Assembly (NCBI RefSeq): GCF_023065955.2
Contig: NW_026622786.1
Span: forward strand, 53,739,438-53,803,437
DNA length: 64,000 nucleotides
Reading direction: 5' to 3'
Source of the DNA: Ursus arctos
Taxonomy: Eukaryota > Chordata > Mammalia > Carnivora > Ursidae
The notes beneath the pieces are model-generated. The model saw only the letters and a program-made list of their open reading frames with translations. It was not told the origin of the DNA and did not search any database. The position numbers and the translations under genes are program-made. Position 1 is the stretch's first letter, and every line of letters starts with the position of its first letter. Below, piece after piece: positions 1 through 10,317 of the stretch.

Positions 1-830
1 GACCAAAATCCAGAACACTGACAACACCAAATGCCGGTGAGAAAACGGAGCAATAGGAAATCTCATTCATTGCTGGTGGGAAGGCAAAATGGTACAGTCA
101 CTTTGGAAGACAGTTTGGCAGCTTCTCACAAAACTAAACATATTCTTACCATATGATCCAGTAATCTCACTCCTTGGTATTAACCCAAAGGAGCTGAAAA
201 CTTATGTTCACACAAAACCCTGCATACGGATGTTTGTAGATTTATTCCTAACTGACAGAGCCTTGAGGAAACCGAGATGTCTCTCAGTAGGTGGATAAAG
301 TGTAGTACATCTAGGCACCGGAATATTATTCAGCACTAAAAGAAAATGAGCTTTCAAGCCATGAAAAGACATGAGGGACACTTAACTTCATTTTATTAAG
401 TGAAAAAAGCCAAACTGAAAAAGCTACATACTGTATAATTTCAACTATATGACACTTTGGAAAAGGTAAAACTATGGAGACAGTAAAAAGATCAGTGGTT
501 GCCAAGGGTTGGGGGGCGAGAAGGGGATGAATGAATAGGGGAACACAGAATATTGTTAGGGCACTCTAAATGGTGGACACGTGTCATTACACATTTGGCT
601 AAACCAACAGAATGTGCAACACCAAGAGTGAACTGTACTGTAAGCTATGGACTTTGGGTGATTTTGATGTGTTCATCAATCGTAAGACACACCACTCTCA
701 TGTGGGATACTGATAATGGGGGAGGCTGTGCATGTGAGGCAACAGGGGGTATATAGAAAATCTCTGTATCTTACATTTTGCTGTGAACCTAAAAGTGCTC
801 TAAAAAAATAGTCTTTAAAAAAAATTAGAT
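1..830 (+). mobile_element. Old L1 3' end (ORF2 tail plus 3' UTR), truncated at window edge
   Basis: The text follows the standard L1 3' order: 'tcattgctggtgggaaggc', 'ccatatgatccagtaatctc', 'ggaatattattcagcac', 'ggttgccaagggttgggg', then 'gataatgggggaggctgtgc' and a terminal A-rich tract near 805-830. The reading frame is broken by stops and indels, so it is a fossil. The 5' part lies outside the window. The older-L1M assignment is from recalled consensus. Confidence 0.85.
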
Positions 831-910
831 GTTCTAATTTTTCATTCCAGTATAGAAGTTTTCAAACTCTCTGGTTTCAAGACCCCTAAGACTCTAAAAT
901 ATAGAGGACC

Positions 911-1091
911 GGATGCCTGGGTTGCTCAGTTGGTTAAGTGTCTGCCTTCAGCTCAGGTCATGATTCCAGGGTCCTGAGATCAAGCCCCGCATCAGGCTCC
1001 TTGCTCAGCGGGGAGTCTGCTTCTCCCTTTGCCTGCCGCTACCCCCGCTTGTGTTCTCTCTCTGACAAATAAAATTTTTTAAAAAATCTTT
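911..1091 (+). mobile_element. SINEC (carnivore tRNA-derived SINE), full length
   Basis: It starts 'ggatgcctgggttgctcag', has an A-box-like 'ggttaagtgtctgcc', a B-box-like region around 'gagatcaagcccc', a CT-rich body and an 'aaataaaatttttt' tail. It is flanked by a 15-bp target-site duplication: aaaatatagaggacc at 896-910 and aaaatattgaggacc at 1092-1106, with one mismatch. The duplicated site lies inside the older relic, so this insertion is younger. Confidence 0.93.
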
Positions 1092-1734
1092 AAAATATTG
1101 AGGACCCCAAAGAGAAAATTTAAAAGCATTTGTGTACTAATTTATTGAAAAATAAAAAAGTAATGTCTTTACTTGTTAATATTAATAATATATTTCAAAG
1201 AAAAATAACCATATTTTATATACACACAAAAATAGTGAAAAGGATGGCATTGTTTCATATTGTTGTAAATCTATTTGGCTTAAGAGCAGTCAGCTGGATT
1301 CTCCTCTTTCTGCATTCAATCTGTTGAGATATGTTGTTTTGGTTAAAGGATATGGAAAAAAATGTGCCTTTACACAGCTGGAAAAGGGAGGGGTATTTTA
1401 ATAGCCTCTTCAGATAATTTAGAATATTCTTCTGTGATACTATACTAAAATTTGATAAGTGGTAATTTCTTAAGGGTTAGTCATGATGTGAATATGAAGC
1501 CTTATCAGTGAAATTTTCATAATCTGTTACATTAAAATGGCTTGGTTTATCTTGGATTTAAAGATCTTTCACCCACCTACAGTCTTGTAACACCATGCAT
1601 TGTCCATTTAGAAAACATTGTTCCAAGGAGTTATGTAAATCTTCCAAATGTGAACACATTTAATTACATAATAGAGAAAAATAGTTTTTGTTAATATCAC
1701 CACCAATCTCATCAGTAAAGACTAGAAAGCTATT

Positions 1735-1922
1735 GGGGTGCCTGGGTGGCTTAGTTGGTTAAGCGTCTGCCTTCTGCTTAGGTTACAGTCCCAGGGTCCT
1801 GGGATCAAGCCCCATGTCTGACTCCTTCCTCAGCAGGGAGTCTGCTTCTCCCTCTCCCTCTGGGCTTCTCCTGGCCCCCTAGCCCTGCCCCTCTGCTCTT
1901 GTTCTCTCTTTCTCTCTTCTCA
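1735..1922 (+). mobile_element. SINEC lacking its A-rich tail
   Basis: The head 'ggggtgcctgggtggctta' and body 'gtctgcttctccctctcc' are typical. The element stops after 'tctctcttctca' without the usual aaataaataaaatcttt tail. Flanking repeats are aaagactagaaa (1717-1728) and aaagactggaaa (1923-1934). It sits inside the same old relic as the SINE at 911. Confidence 0.9.
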
Positions 1923-2106
1923 AAAGACTGGAAATCTGTCAAGCTCATGGTGGTGGCTAAAAGTTTATAAAATTTTAATTTTTGCTTAGAAGCTCAAATT
2001 TTATTATTGGCTAATACCGTCTCCTGTTTATTTGAAGTAGCAGACTCATTTTGTTCATTTCCAAGAATATTCAAAAATAACTAACCATAGTTTGACAGTC
2101 AATCAT

Positions 2107-2112
2107 TCTTTT

Positions 2113-2170
<58 letters not shown>
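2107..2170. repeat. (CTTT)n microsatellite at an L1 tail
   Basis: About 15 units of CTTT, nearly pure from 2111. On the minus strand it is (AAAG)n directly at the 3' end of the antisense L1 that follows, so it is most simply an expanded L1 poly-A tail. Confidence 0.95.
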
Positions 2171-2171
<1 letters not shown>

Positions 2172-2545
2172 GTTTAGTACAGTTGAAACACACTGTTAAA
2201 CAAGTTTCAGGTGTACAACATAGTGATTCAACTTCTCTATAGGTTATGCTGTGCTCACAAGTCCAGGTACTGTCTGTTACCACACAACACGATTACAATA
2301 CCACTGACGATGTTCCCTCTGCTGTACCGTTTCTTCTTGTGACTTATTCCTTCCCTACCTGGAAGCCTGTATCTCTCTCTTCCCTCCACCCATTTTGCAC
2401 CCCACCCCCTGGCAACCAACAGTTTGTTCCCTGTATTTATAGGTCTGATTCTGCTTTTTCTTTCTTTATTCATTTGTTTTATTAGAGTCCACGTATGAGT
2501 GAAGTCATATGGTATTTGTCTTTCTCAGTCTATTGTTTTTTTCAA
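2171..2545 (-). mobile_element. Antisense L1 3' end
   Basis: On plus the text runs 'caagtttcaggtgtacaaca', 'tagtgattcaacttctc', 'ctggcaaccaacagtttg', 'gagtgaagtcatatgg'. That is the reverse complement of the old-L1 3' end, which on its own strand ends with 'cacctgaaac'. The tail is the adjacent microsatellite. No intact frame remains. Confidence 0.8.
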
Positions 2546-3278
2546 GTAAAAAAGGGGCTAGTTCACGTCACAATGCAAATGCTTTTCTTTGTGACAACTC
2601 TAGGACTTCAGCAGCCAGCACTCCTGCGTATTTCCCATTTTGCCGTATGGGATATTAAAGACGTGTACTCGTGGGTCAAGATTTAATTAAGTAAATATCT
2701 TTCACTGCTTCATCAAAGACATTCTTAAGTACAACTGGCTTTCTTTTTTTTTTTTTTTTTTAAACCACAAGTGCATGCTGGTGGAGATGACAAGGACTTC
2801 TAGCAGAGTTTGATATAGTTTGCTACCCATTGTCTTGATTTAGGCTAGGGCCCCAGCAGTGTTACCTAACCATTGCTTTTGTATAATCAAGATGGGTAAA
2901 CCACAGTTTGGAGGACTTAAAGACTATCCCAGCCAAAAAAAGGCAAAGCCAGGATTTGGACTCCGAGCTCAGTGCTCTTTTTGTCACACCCCACAGGTGC
3001 CCTTTACCACCCGTCTGGGCCCTGGACTGGTGTAAAGCTCTCAGAACGAAATAGTTTAGCTTGGGCCCTGTGCACCATAAGCCAGAGAAAGGCCTGGATG
3101 GCCTGTTTCCCATTTCTGAATAAGCAGCCTGGGATTTGGGGGCAACTCTAAGTGACTGTGATAGGCAAATTTTGGGACTCTGAATAAAAAAGGACTTGAT
3201 ATTTTTTATAATATAGGGAAATGAAATACTAGTAATCTTTTAGTGCCACCATTTCCTCCATGACCCATAGAAAGTGGT
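2546..3278. other. Unassigned sequence with a T18 run
   Basis: No repeat family or exon is recognised. A homopolymer of 18 T lies at 2744-2761 and could be the remains of an antisense retroposon tail, but no body follows it. A MIR-like phrase 'gccaggatttggactccgag' occurs near 2948, too short to call. Confidence 0.4.
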
Positions 3279-3530
3279 GCTTATAGCTAGTACTTTTTGA
3301 GCATTTATATGGTGCCAGATAGTATCCTAAGTACCTCGTACACATTAACTTATTAATCTTGAAAACAATCCCATGAGTTAGACCCTCTTATTACTCTCAT
3401 TTTAGAGATAAGGAAATGAGACACAGAGAGGTTAAGTATTTGCCCAAAGTCACACAGCTACAAAGTGGAAGAGCCAGGACTCAGACCCAGACCTTTGGAC
3501 ACAGGAGACCATACTATTAGCCAAGGTACC
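3279..3530 (+). mobile_element. MIR, near full length
   Basis: The MIR order is clear: 'tttttgagcatttatatggt', 'taacttattaatcttg', 'gagataaggaaatgag', 'agaggttaagtatttgccca', 'gtcacacagctacaaagtgg', 'gagccaggactcagaccc'. Divergence is what is expected for this Mesozoic tRNA-derived SINE. Confidence 0.87.
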
Positions 3531-3599
3531 ATTCGTGATGAATCCAGACTGTGGTCTTTCATTGTCCCCCACGCCCCCTAACTAGGACTCCAGAATATT

Positions 3600-3780
3600 C
3601 TTGCCCTTTTTATGAGTCCGTCCAGCATGTGACAATACCACCGGTACCGAGAACAACGAAATCACTCCTAGTTACGTATGACGTAACTGGAAGTCACCAC
3701 TGAGAATGAGCTTTTTAAATACAGTACACGCATCGTTCATACTGACGCTTAATCAACCTAAAAAGTGAACTGCGAGAAAA
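3600..3780. other. CpG-retaining unique patch with a bZIP-like palindrome
   Basis: I count about 10 CpGs in 180 bp, several times the density of the flanks, without high GC. It includes the inverted repeat GTTACGT-atg-ACGTAAC at 3671-3687, which contains TGACGTAA, the core expected for CREB/ATF or PAR-bZIP factors. No repeat family is recognised here. Regulatory function is inference. Confidence 0.35.
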
Positions 3781-4009
3781 AAGAAGTTAGTTTATGAGCT
3801 TTCTGGGAATTGAGGCCCTATTTCCTCCTTTTTTCCTTTTTGTATTCCCCTTAGCACTCCATGTGTTATTTTGAACTTCGTAGGCATTTAATAAAGGCTA
3901 GTTGATTAAGTAAATGGAAGGCTCAAGTGTATTTAGGGCAAATGAGCTTCGGAGACACCCCATTTATTACTTACCCATTTGACAAGACGTCACATCCACA
4001 AATCCTTCC

Positions 4010-4190
4010 CAACATTTATTGCTTAATTTTCAAAGTGCCCTCCCACTCTCCTCAGGGAGGGAGGTGGGGCCAAGAGTTATATTCTCATTTTGACAGGTGA
4101 GGGAAACTGAGATATAAAGAGTTTAATGGTCCTTTGCCATGGCAACCCAGCCAGTCAGCCGGGGAGCCAGTCACCATTAGGCTTCAGGGC
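4010..4190 (+). mobile_element. Probable degenerate MIR
   Basis: 'aacatttattgcttaatttt', 'attttgacaggtgagggaaa' and 'ctgagatataaagagtttaa' follow the MIR core order, but the 3' part is heavily diverged. Confidence 0.45.
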
Positions 4191-4199
4191 CTCCGTCTT

Positions 4200-4714
4200 G
4201 GTATCAAAGAGGCACATGCCAAAATCCTAGTCTCCTACAGGACCGATCCTTCTCAGAAGAGGGAGGAGGCTCCTGACATGAAATAAAATGCTTAGCTAAA
4301 CATAAAGGAAGGCTGCCAAACACAGTTAGGTCATCGCATTTGACTTTGAGAGAACATTCTGTTCACGCTATCAACCTGCATTCACTTTCAGCACACTTCA
4401 CCATAAATACTTCTGACTCACTATCTCGGGAAATATTTTTTATCTTAATAAACTCAATGCAAAACATAATCTAAATCGGCTTGCACATTCTTGAGTTGGA
4501 GCCACAAGCTGCATTTAATAAAAGTCAGTGGAAATAGCAGGGGACTTCTGAATAACCGCAGTTCGTTATCTGACGTGGGGCTGCTGGGAAGTCTCGAACG
4601 CACGGGGAGCAGGAGGTCGGTACGTTGAAGGTATGGAGAGGGCTCGAGACCACTGGATGACCCCACTCGCTGGAGCTTAGCTCCCACTGGAGGCACTATT
4701 TATAATAATGGGCT
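4200..4714. other. Unassigned sequence ending in a CpG-retaining patch
   Basis: No repeat is recognised. From 4558 to 4737 there are about 13 CpGs in 180 bp, for example 'gtctcgaacgcacgg' and 'ggtcggtacgttg'. The patch runs slightly into the neighbouring MIR. An 80-codon minus frame over it has no recognisable domain. Confidence 0.4.
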
Positions 4715-4910
4715 GAGGCGCGGTAATTAAGAACACGGATCTGGAGTTGGATGCTTTGGCTAAATATCCGAGTCCCACCTCTCACCTGCCGGTACTTAAC
4801 ATCTCCAAGCCTCAGTTTACTCAACTGTACAATGGGGCCAATAATTGTACTTAGCCACAAATGTTGTCATGGGGGTCACATGAGATCATCAATTTCGGGA
4901 GCTATAATTA
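4715..4910 (-). mobile_element. MIR, antisense
   Basis: 'gaacacggatctggagttgg', 'cggtacttaacatctccaag', 'cctcagtttactcaactg', 'acaatggggccaataattg' and 'tgagatcatcaatttcggg' follow the reverse-complement MIR order. Confidence 0.75.
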
Positions 4911-4924
4911 GCTAGAGCCAGAGA

Positions 4925-5085
4925 GTCTCAACCCTCATGAACATCACTATCACTTGCGGAATAACAAACAAAACCAACACTGATGCCTAGGTCTCACCCC
5001 TGCAGATTCTAATGTAATTGATCCTGTGTAGAGTCCAAGTATCAGCATTTTTTTAGGCGCTCCCCCAAAAGATTCTCTGGAGCGA
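4925..5085 (+). mobile_element. MER5-like hAT DNA transposon relic
   Basis: 'agtctcaaccctcatgaaca', 'catcactatcacttgcgga', 'gatgcctaggtctcacccct', 'gcagattctaatgtaattg' and 'agtatcagcattttttt' follow the order of the nonautonomous MER5 elements that I recall. The termini are eroded. Confidence 0.6.
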
Positions 5086-5089
5086 TAGA

Positions 5090-5860
5090 CAGGAAAACAC
5101 GTGGTTGCGATGATTATAACCCTCACTTTCTGGCCACTGAGTCTTGCCTGGCTTCCTGCTAAGCCCAGTTTTTACTGCTCAAAAATCTCCAGGATTCTCC
5201 ACTACAATCCCTATCGTTCAGAAGAAACCAAGGCAGAGACATTAAGGTACAGAGACACCTCCACGAAGATAAATATTCCTTGGCCAAGCAAAGATACCAC
5301 AGAGCAGGAGATGTGATGGTAAAAGTCAAAAGAAAGGAAGAGCTGTGCGGGGCTGGGGCTGGGCCTACCACTTACAATTTCCTGAGAGCTCAAGTACTTA
5401 GGCATCAAGCTGAGCTTGGGGTAATGACCTCTGGGTAACAAGAGGGGTTGGAAGAGTATCCCTGGATCAAAGACAACAAAGAGCCAAATGTGTGGCTCTT
5501 TTTGGGGAGCAAACGCATATATATAAGAAATGGTTCTGCAAATGTTTTTAGAGCAAAAACCCCTGTAAATCTGGACTAATGGGGACAAGCAGCCGCCCTT
5601 ATCGGCCTTTCTTTAGGAAGCACAGTAAATACACAGCAACTCAAAGGAGTTTAAGAAAACTTTGCTACCTAGAGGCTCGATTTAATGAATAGGTCGTTTT
5701 TTACAAGTAGGCCAACTGTATTTAAATGGCCTCTTAAAAGCTCAGGGAAACTACTTTTTCCTCTTAAGTAGCTAAGATCTACATGGGATGAGAATGGCTG
5801 GCCTCCAGCATTTCGATCGCTTTCTGCCCCAGCTATAATTAACAAAGGTGGAAGGAAAAA
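5090..5860. other. Unassigned sequence
   Basis: No exon or repeat family is recognised. A 125-codon minus frame (5211-5588) has a mixed, low-complexity composition with no known motif. A weak MIR-like phrase 'accaaggcagagacattaag' lies near 5228. Confidence 0.3.
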
Positions 5861-5864
5861 GGAA

Positions 5865-6060
5865 CAAACTTGTTGAGCACTGATTCTATCAGGCACTTTC
5901 TACCTGTTATTGCATTTTATTCTTTCCAGAACCCTGTGGTACATATAGGTTTTTGTTAGCCAATTTTAACCAAGGCTAACAGAGGTGTCAGCATAGCTAG
6001 GCCCAGCATGGCTGGGACTGAATCCAGTTCTGACACCTTCCCCGCCTCCACTCCCAGCTT
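5865..6060 (+). mobile_element. MIR
   Basis: 'acttgttgagcactgattct', 'atcaggcactttctacctgt', 'attgcattttattctttcca', 'ctaacagaggtgtcagcata' and 'ggctgggactgaatccagtt' match the MIR layout from head to 3' core. Confidence 0.7.
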
Positions 6061-7059
6061 GTCCCCTCTCAACCTGCTGTTTTATACCCCACTGTCATTA
6101 AGAACTTCTTCCACTATCAACTCACCTGAATCCATCTGGATAACACCTCCTTGTCACACCAAAGATGCCATGATCTCTATGTACTCTTACTTTTTCTCCA
6201 GGAGCCAGGCGTCTAATGGGATCACTGGCAACTGCCAACAAGGTTACTCTAGTGACTTCTTTTCTAGTTTCAAACTTTTTTGGACTTCTGTGACTTATTT
6301 AAGTATCCAATTTATTTTACTACAATTTTCAACCATTTTTATTATGTGGGGGTTATTATTATTTATTATCTGGGGGTTATCATTTTATTCATATTTGTCA
6401 TGTGTATGTGTCGTTTAAGTTTAGAAATAGTAAGAATACTTTAAAATGATGAGCAGAAGCACACTTAACCATCAGACAGTAACTTGACTTGGATACAATC
6501 AATCCCATCCTGCTGACATTCACAAGGACACAAGGTTCTGGTTTGAGAACTGGTCCTTCCATTTTAGAGAAATATTCCCAATCCTGTTTCTGACCCTCCT
6601 GGTCTTCATCAATCCTAACTATGAAGTAGCGATTATTTTAACTATATCCCCATCTTCAGCTGAATGCTAGGGTGATAAGTAAATTCTCGGGCCTAAGAAT
6701 TCTTGAGATATAAGGTACATCTAATTCCCAGCCATCCCCAGCAGCTTTTCCCCAGCCCTGCAAAACCAAACCAAACAATACCAGCAAAACCATCAGTGAT
6801 TACCTTGCTTCACTAGAACTTAGAAAAGTTCTAACTTGAAAACAACAAAAGAGGTAAAGCTTTTGACTCTCAGGCTTGGGCCCTGCATGCCATACTGCAA
6901 CCCAAAAACTGCATTCTTGCCCCTGTATGGGTGGGTTATGAGCCTTTGTAAAATGCTGACAGACCTTAACTATAGCAGGACAGGATGAGTGGGCTTGCAT
7001 AATGAACTTTTAAATTAGCAGCGATAGTATCTAGAAGGCCAAGCCTGAGATAAGTCTCT
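6061..7059. other. Unassigned sequence
   Basis: A/T-rich to mixed text with no recognised repeat or exon. The 136-codon plus frame 6008-6418 starts inside the preceding MIR and ends in an A/T-rich, Leu/Phe-rich tail, so it is not credible as a gene. Confidence 0.3.
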
Positions 7060-7290
7060 GTTTTGGGCTGTGGGCCAACGCAAACAGAGCACTTCGTAAG
7101 TCATCTCTGCGATTTCAATACCGTGAATACGAACGATGCCTCAGCATCGGCACGACGTGTGCTCCTCGCTACAGAAGCCTATAGATGCTTCTGTGTCATG
7201 CAAAGGCCACAGTTCGCCTTCAGCCCTTTGGGGAGCCCTTTTCGGGGAGGAACTGAGCCATATTTAGGGCCTTCAAGGACGTAGTCATCG
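7060..7290. other. CpG-retaining unique patch
   Basis: About 14 CpGs in 230 bp, for example 'tacgaacgatgcc' and 'gcatcggcacgacgtgtgc'. By my hand estimate the observed/expected CpG ratio is near 1, against a strongly depleted background. GC content is only about 50% and the patch is short, so it is not a classic CpG island. No repeat family is recognised. Confidence 0.4.
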
Positions 7291-8085
7291 TGTGTTTTTA
7301 CTACCCTGGCCTGACTCTGCAAGGCAGCGGCTTGTCAGGTCACAATAAATTCTCGAGCATTTGATGGCTCTAAGGGATGCCCAGGTGGCTTTCAAAATAA
7401 AAGCTTGCCATTCTGGCCAAGGAATTTCTGTCCCTATAGGAACCACACAGTTATCCCAGCTCAGTTTTCTAGTCACATCTTGATTGAACAGATCCCAAAT
7501 CCCTTTGTGTGCCAGTCAGCATTCCAACGCGACTCCACTGAGGCCAACATTCCAGTTTCAGGTTTTCCCAGAATATAAACGTCAGGGGACACGAAAGGGC
7601 ACAAAAACCATTCTTTCCCCTCTTCTCCACTCATTGTGCAAAGTTTGTATTTCAAATTTTGAAAGAATCTGCTGACTTGGCCACATCTCAGATCTGCTGT
7701 GAGCAGGGCAGTGCACTGGAGACGACCCTGTCACCTGAATGTTGTTAGGAATGGGGCGATTTTGCTCTCAAATTTTGAACCAAATTCCTCAAAAACTAGA
7801 CAGTCTCTGCTCCACTGCCTTTTCAACAAAACAGAAAAATATTAAGCAATCTGGAGATGAGAAAGGAAGTGGGTGCTATTTTCTCAGTAGTAAGAGGCAA
7901 GAGTCAAAGAAGCAGATGAGGCAGGGAACACTGGGGTTCTCCGCATGCCCTTTTCCCTGGGTATGGCACCTTAAACTCTGCACGGGTTTGCTAGGAACAG
8001 ATGTGAAAAATGACGAACAAATGAACAAATGGCTTGACATGTTCAAAGATCTCTCATCCTGGTGATGGAATCAGACAGGTAAAGA
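7291..8085. other. Unassigned sequence
   Basis: Mixed text with no recognised repeat or exon. A 108-codon plus frame (7739-8065) shows no domain and no supporting splice or start context. Confidence 0.3.
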
Positions 8086-8089
8086 AACA

Positions 8090-9000
8090 GTCATACTGGA
8101 GTGTGAGCTGAGTATGTTCAGGGTGATAGAGGACCCTAGAAAAGGGGAACCGAACCAGCTTTCTGGGCCAGAGGTGACACGTAGCAATCGGTAGGATGTT
8201 TAAAGAGGAGGTGGTATGACGACTGTCTGTCAGGAGCTGCTGAAGATCTTGAAGGGAGGAGGAGGAGATATCCCAGGATCTAATTTGAAAGTACAGGTAA
8301 GAGTGAGAGTAAAGCTACGTGTGTGGTCAAGGTGTTGAGGGTTGAAGGAGATTGAGGGGGAAGGCGGTGAGACCAACGTGGGCAGGCCAAGGCTGCCATG
8401 CCTTGAGGGCAGACGGGCCAGTCTGTCCCCTGTCCTTTAATCAGGCCTAGTGGGCAAGACCCAGAGCACAGTGGAGGGGCAGAGAAACCCCAAACTTCCC
8501 TGTCCTCTTCCTGAAATCTGCAGGCTCTTGGGGGGAAAGGAAGAAATGAGGAGGAAACAGAAGAAAAGTGAGCAAATACTTTAAATACCTGTGGAGGCAT
8601 TGGGGAGGTACCTGTCCCATCTCTCTTCACAAAATATTGATGGAAAAGAAACCAATAAAAATAATCAGAAAAAGAGGAAATGCAAGGGGAAAAAATGCTA
8701 TTTTCTATTTAGGAATGGGTGAGCATGTTCACCTATAGAAATCAGGGAAGGCTTGACAGTAATGGGGGGCCATTCTTGAGCTGGGCCTTGGTGGAGAGCA
8801 GAGGTTGGGAGCTAGGTTCTCAGATCAGAGAGAGCGAGCCTGGGAGAGCCAGGGGAGTAAGGGCAGAGAGCAGGAGCTGGGCAGCTGTTGGGGAAAGTGG
8901 GGACGCACAAGGTGCCATCTTGAGGACCATCCCGACAGGACCCATGTGCCTCTGTTGACACAGGCCGGCCTCCCCATCTTCCTCTCTTCACCGTGTTCCT
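8090..9000 (+). mobile_element. Probable old interspersed repeat, unnamed
   Basis: 'gttcagggtgatagaggacc', 'atcagggaaggcttgacagt', 'cttgagctgggccttggtgg' and 'agggcagagagcaggagctg' share word order with other degenerate copies in this window (10.9, 17.1, 31.7, 35.1, 42.1 and 44.5 kb). The family is common in mammals, but I cannot name it with certainty. A purine-rich minus frame here (8280-8630) is not credible. Confidence 0.4.
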
Positions 9001-9170
9001 CAGTGGGGCACGATTGATGGAGGCAGGAAGGCGTGTAACATCCCAGGCTTCTTCCCAATAAATGTCCACTGCATCCCCTAATCATTGTGACAATGAACAA
9101 TAGCAGCACATATATCCAGCCGCCTTGAGGAGCCCTGAAGCATCTTTCCATCGCAGTCTTAATAACCATC

Positions 9171-9194
9171 ATGTTAACGTAATACCGTTAACAT
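9171..9194. repeat. Perfect inverted repeat, 9-bp arms
   Basis: Arms ATGTTAACG (9171-9179) and CGTTAACAT (9186-9194) flank a 6-nt spacer, taatac. Each arm contains GTTAAC, a half-site like that of HNF1-type homeodomains. Spacing and function are not established. Confidence 0.9.
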
Positions 9195-9752
9195 TTGTTT
9201 AAAAGACATCATTTCAGGAGAATGTGCTCTTGGGAAGCTCCCAGCCCCTCCCCTGTACCTCCCCAGCTTGGCTATGGTGGGGGTGGGGGTGGGGGTCTCT
9301 GCTTTCAGGAAGTAGAAGTGGGGGAGATGGCATTCTGTGCGTATAGGAATGGCTTGAGGAAAAGCTCAAAGGCATGGGTGTCTAGAGTGAGTGGGAGCAA
9401 CACAGAATAAATCATCCCCATTTGCCTTCTGGGAAGGTTATGGATGAACAAGTAGTAGGCAAGAAGACCAGAAAGAAAGGCTGGGCCAAGAATGAGGAAA
9501 GACCTCAGACAGTAATGAAGGATTTTGTACCTCACCTGGCCAGCAATGGGCAGTTTTTATACAATACTAAGCCAAGAAACATGTGCCCGGACCTGGGCTT
9601 CAGGAAGTGTGAGCTGATCCAGAAGGCCAGGGCTGGGAGAGCTGGTGAAGAGTGTGATGGAGAGGAGGGGCCAGAGGGGTTCTGATTTTGTATCCCTATT
9701 TTTTCCTCCCCCAGTAGGTCTGATCTCAGAAATCCAAGGAAAAGCAGCCGCA

Positions 9753-9783
9753 GATCTCTGATCATGGATTTCCATCAGAGATC
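9753..9783. repeat. Perfect inverted repeat, 10-bp arms
   Basis: Arms GATCTCTGAT (9753-9762) and ATCAGAGATC (9774-9783) flank an 11-nt loop. It is not flanked by an A-rich tail or a SINE. Confidence 0.9.
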
Positions 9784-10164
9784 ACAATGAAAGGATTTCC
9801 CCAATTAGTGAAAATTTAGTTCTCCCTCCTATTTCTTTACTCTTAAAAATAATGCTTCGGTATATATCTTTATGCTTAAATATTTTTTCCCTTTTGTATT
9901 ATTTCCTTAAGTTACACTTTTAGAAACGTCTCTCTTTCTTGCCAGGGCCCAAATGCGAGTCTTCTGTCTATTCCTCCAGACGGCCCACTACAAAACCCAG
10001 CACTTGAGAATTTTATGATCAAATGAGACCCTGACCCTACCTGCTTGCCCATACCAACTCCTTGGCCACAAGTACATGGCTATCAGACACTGTGATTGAT
10101 TGTGGCCAGGAGTGGCAAAGTCATTGGAAAAGATGTACTGTCAGTGGGGCCAGAAACTAGCAGT

Positions 10165-10270
10165 TGCCTGAAAACCGTGGCTCCCAACTCAAATGTAAGC
10201 TCCATGGGGCCAGAGATAAAGCATTCATTTCCTTTCATATCCCCCTTATGTGAGGAAGTATAAAGCAGAG
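10165..10270 (+). mobile_element. Possible L2 3' fragment
   Basis: 'aaatgtaagctccatggggc' followed by 'cagagataaagcattcattt' resembles the L2 3' UTR phrase 'atgtaagctccatgagggca'. It is short, so weakly supported. Confidence 0.4.
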
Positions 10271-10317
10271 ATGTAGAAACATGTCTGTAAATTCTCGAAC
10301 ACATCTCTCTTCAAACG

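Larger units (their letters stand above)
835..2105. mobile_element. Old, probably DNA-transposon-like relic interrupted by two SINEs
   Basis: Segments 835-910, 1092-1734 and 1923-2105 read as one element once the two SINEs are removed. The text 'caagacccctaagactc' and 'gaggaccccaaagag', followed by 'attcaatctgttgagatatg' and 'ccaaggagttatgtaaatc', resembles a repeat that I recall as common in mammals but cannot name. The hAT-type guess is weak. There is no open frame of note. Confidence 0.4.
9001..10164. other. Unassigned sequence with two perfect stem-loops and a G-run array
   Basis: No repeat or exon is recognised. It contains a 9-bp-arm inverted repeat (9171-9194), three GGGGG runs separated by single T (about 9279-9295), and a 10-bp-arm inverted repeat (9753-9783). 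Confidence 0.35.

Noticed and set aside
911..1091. tRNA-like A and B box motifs in SINEs as tRNA genes
   Set aside because: They are SINE heads with degenerate tRNA homology followed by SINE bodies and tails; no cloverleaf can be supported.
2071..2283. Lys/Glu/Arg-rich minus frame
   Set aside because: The KERK repeats are a translation of the (CTTT)n microsatellite.
6008..6418. 136-codon plus frame
   Set aside because: Begins inside a MIR and ends in A/T-rich text; Leu/Phe/Ser-rich by composition, with no motif.
9277..9296. G-quadruplex at three G5 runs
   Set aside because: Only three runs of at least three G; the upstream run has two, so the standard four-run pattern is not met.
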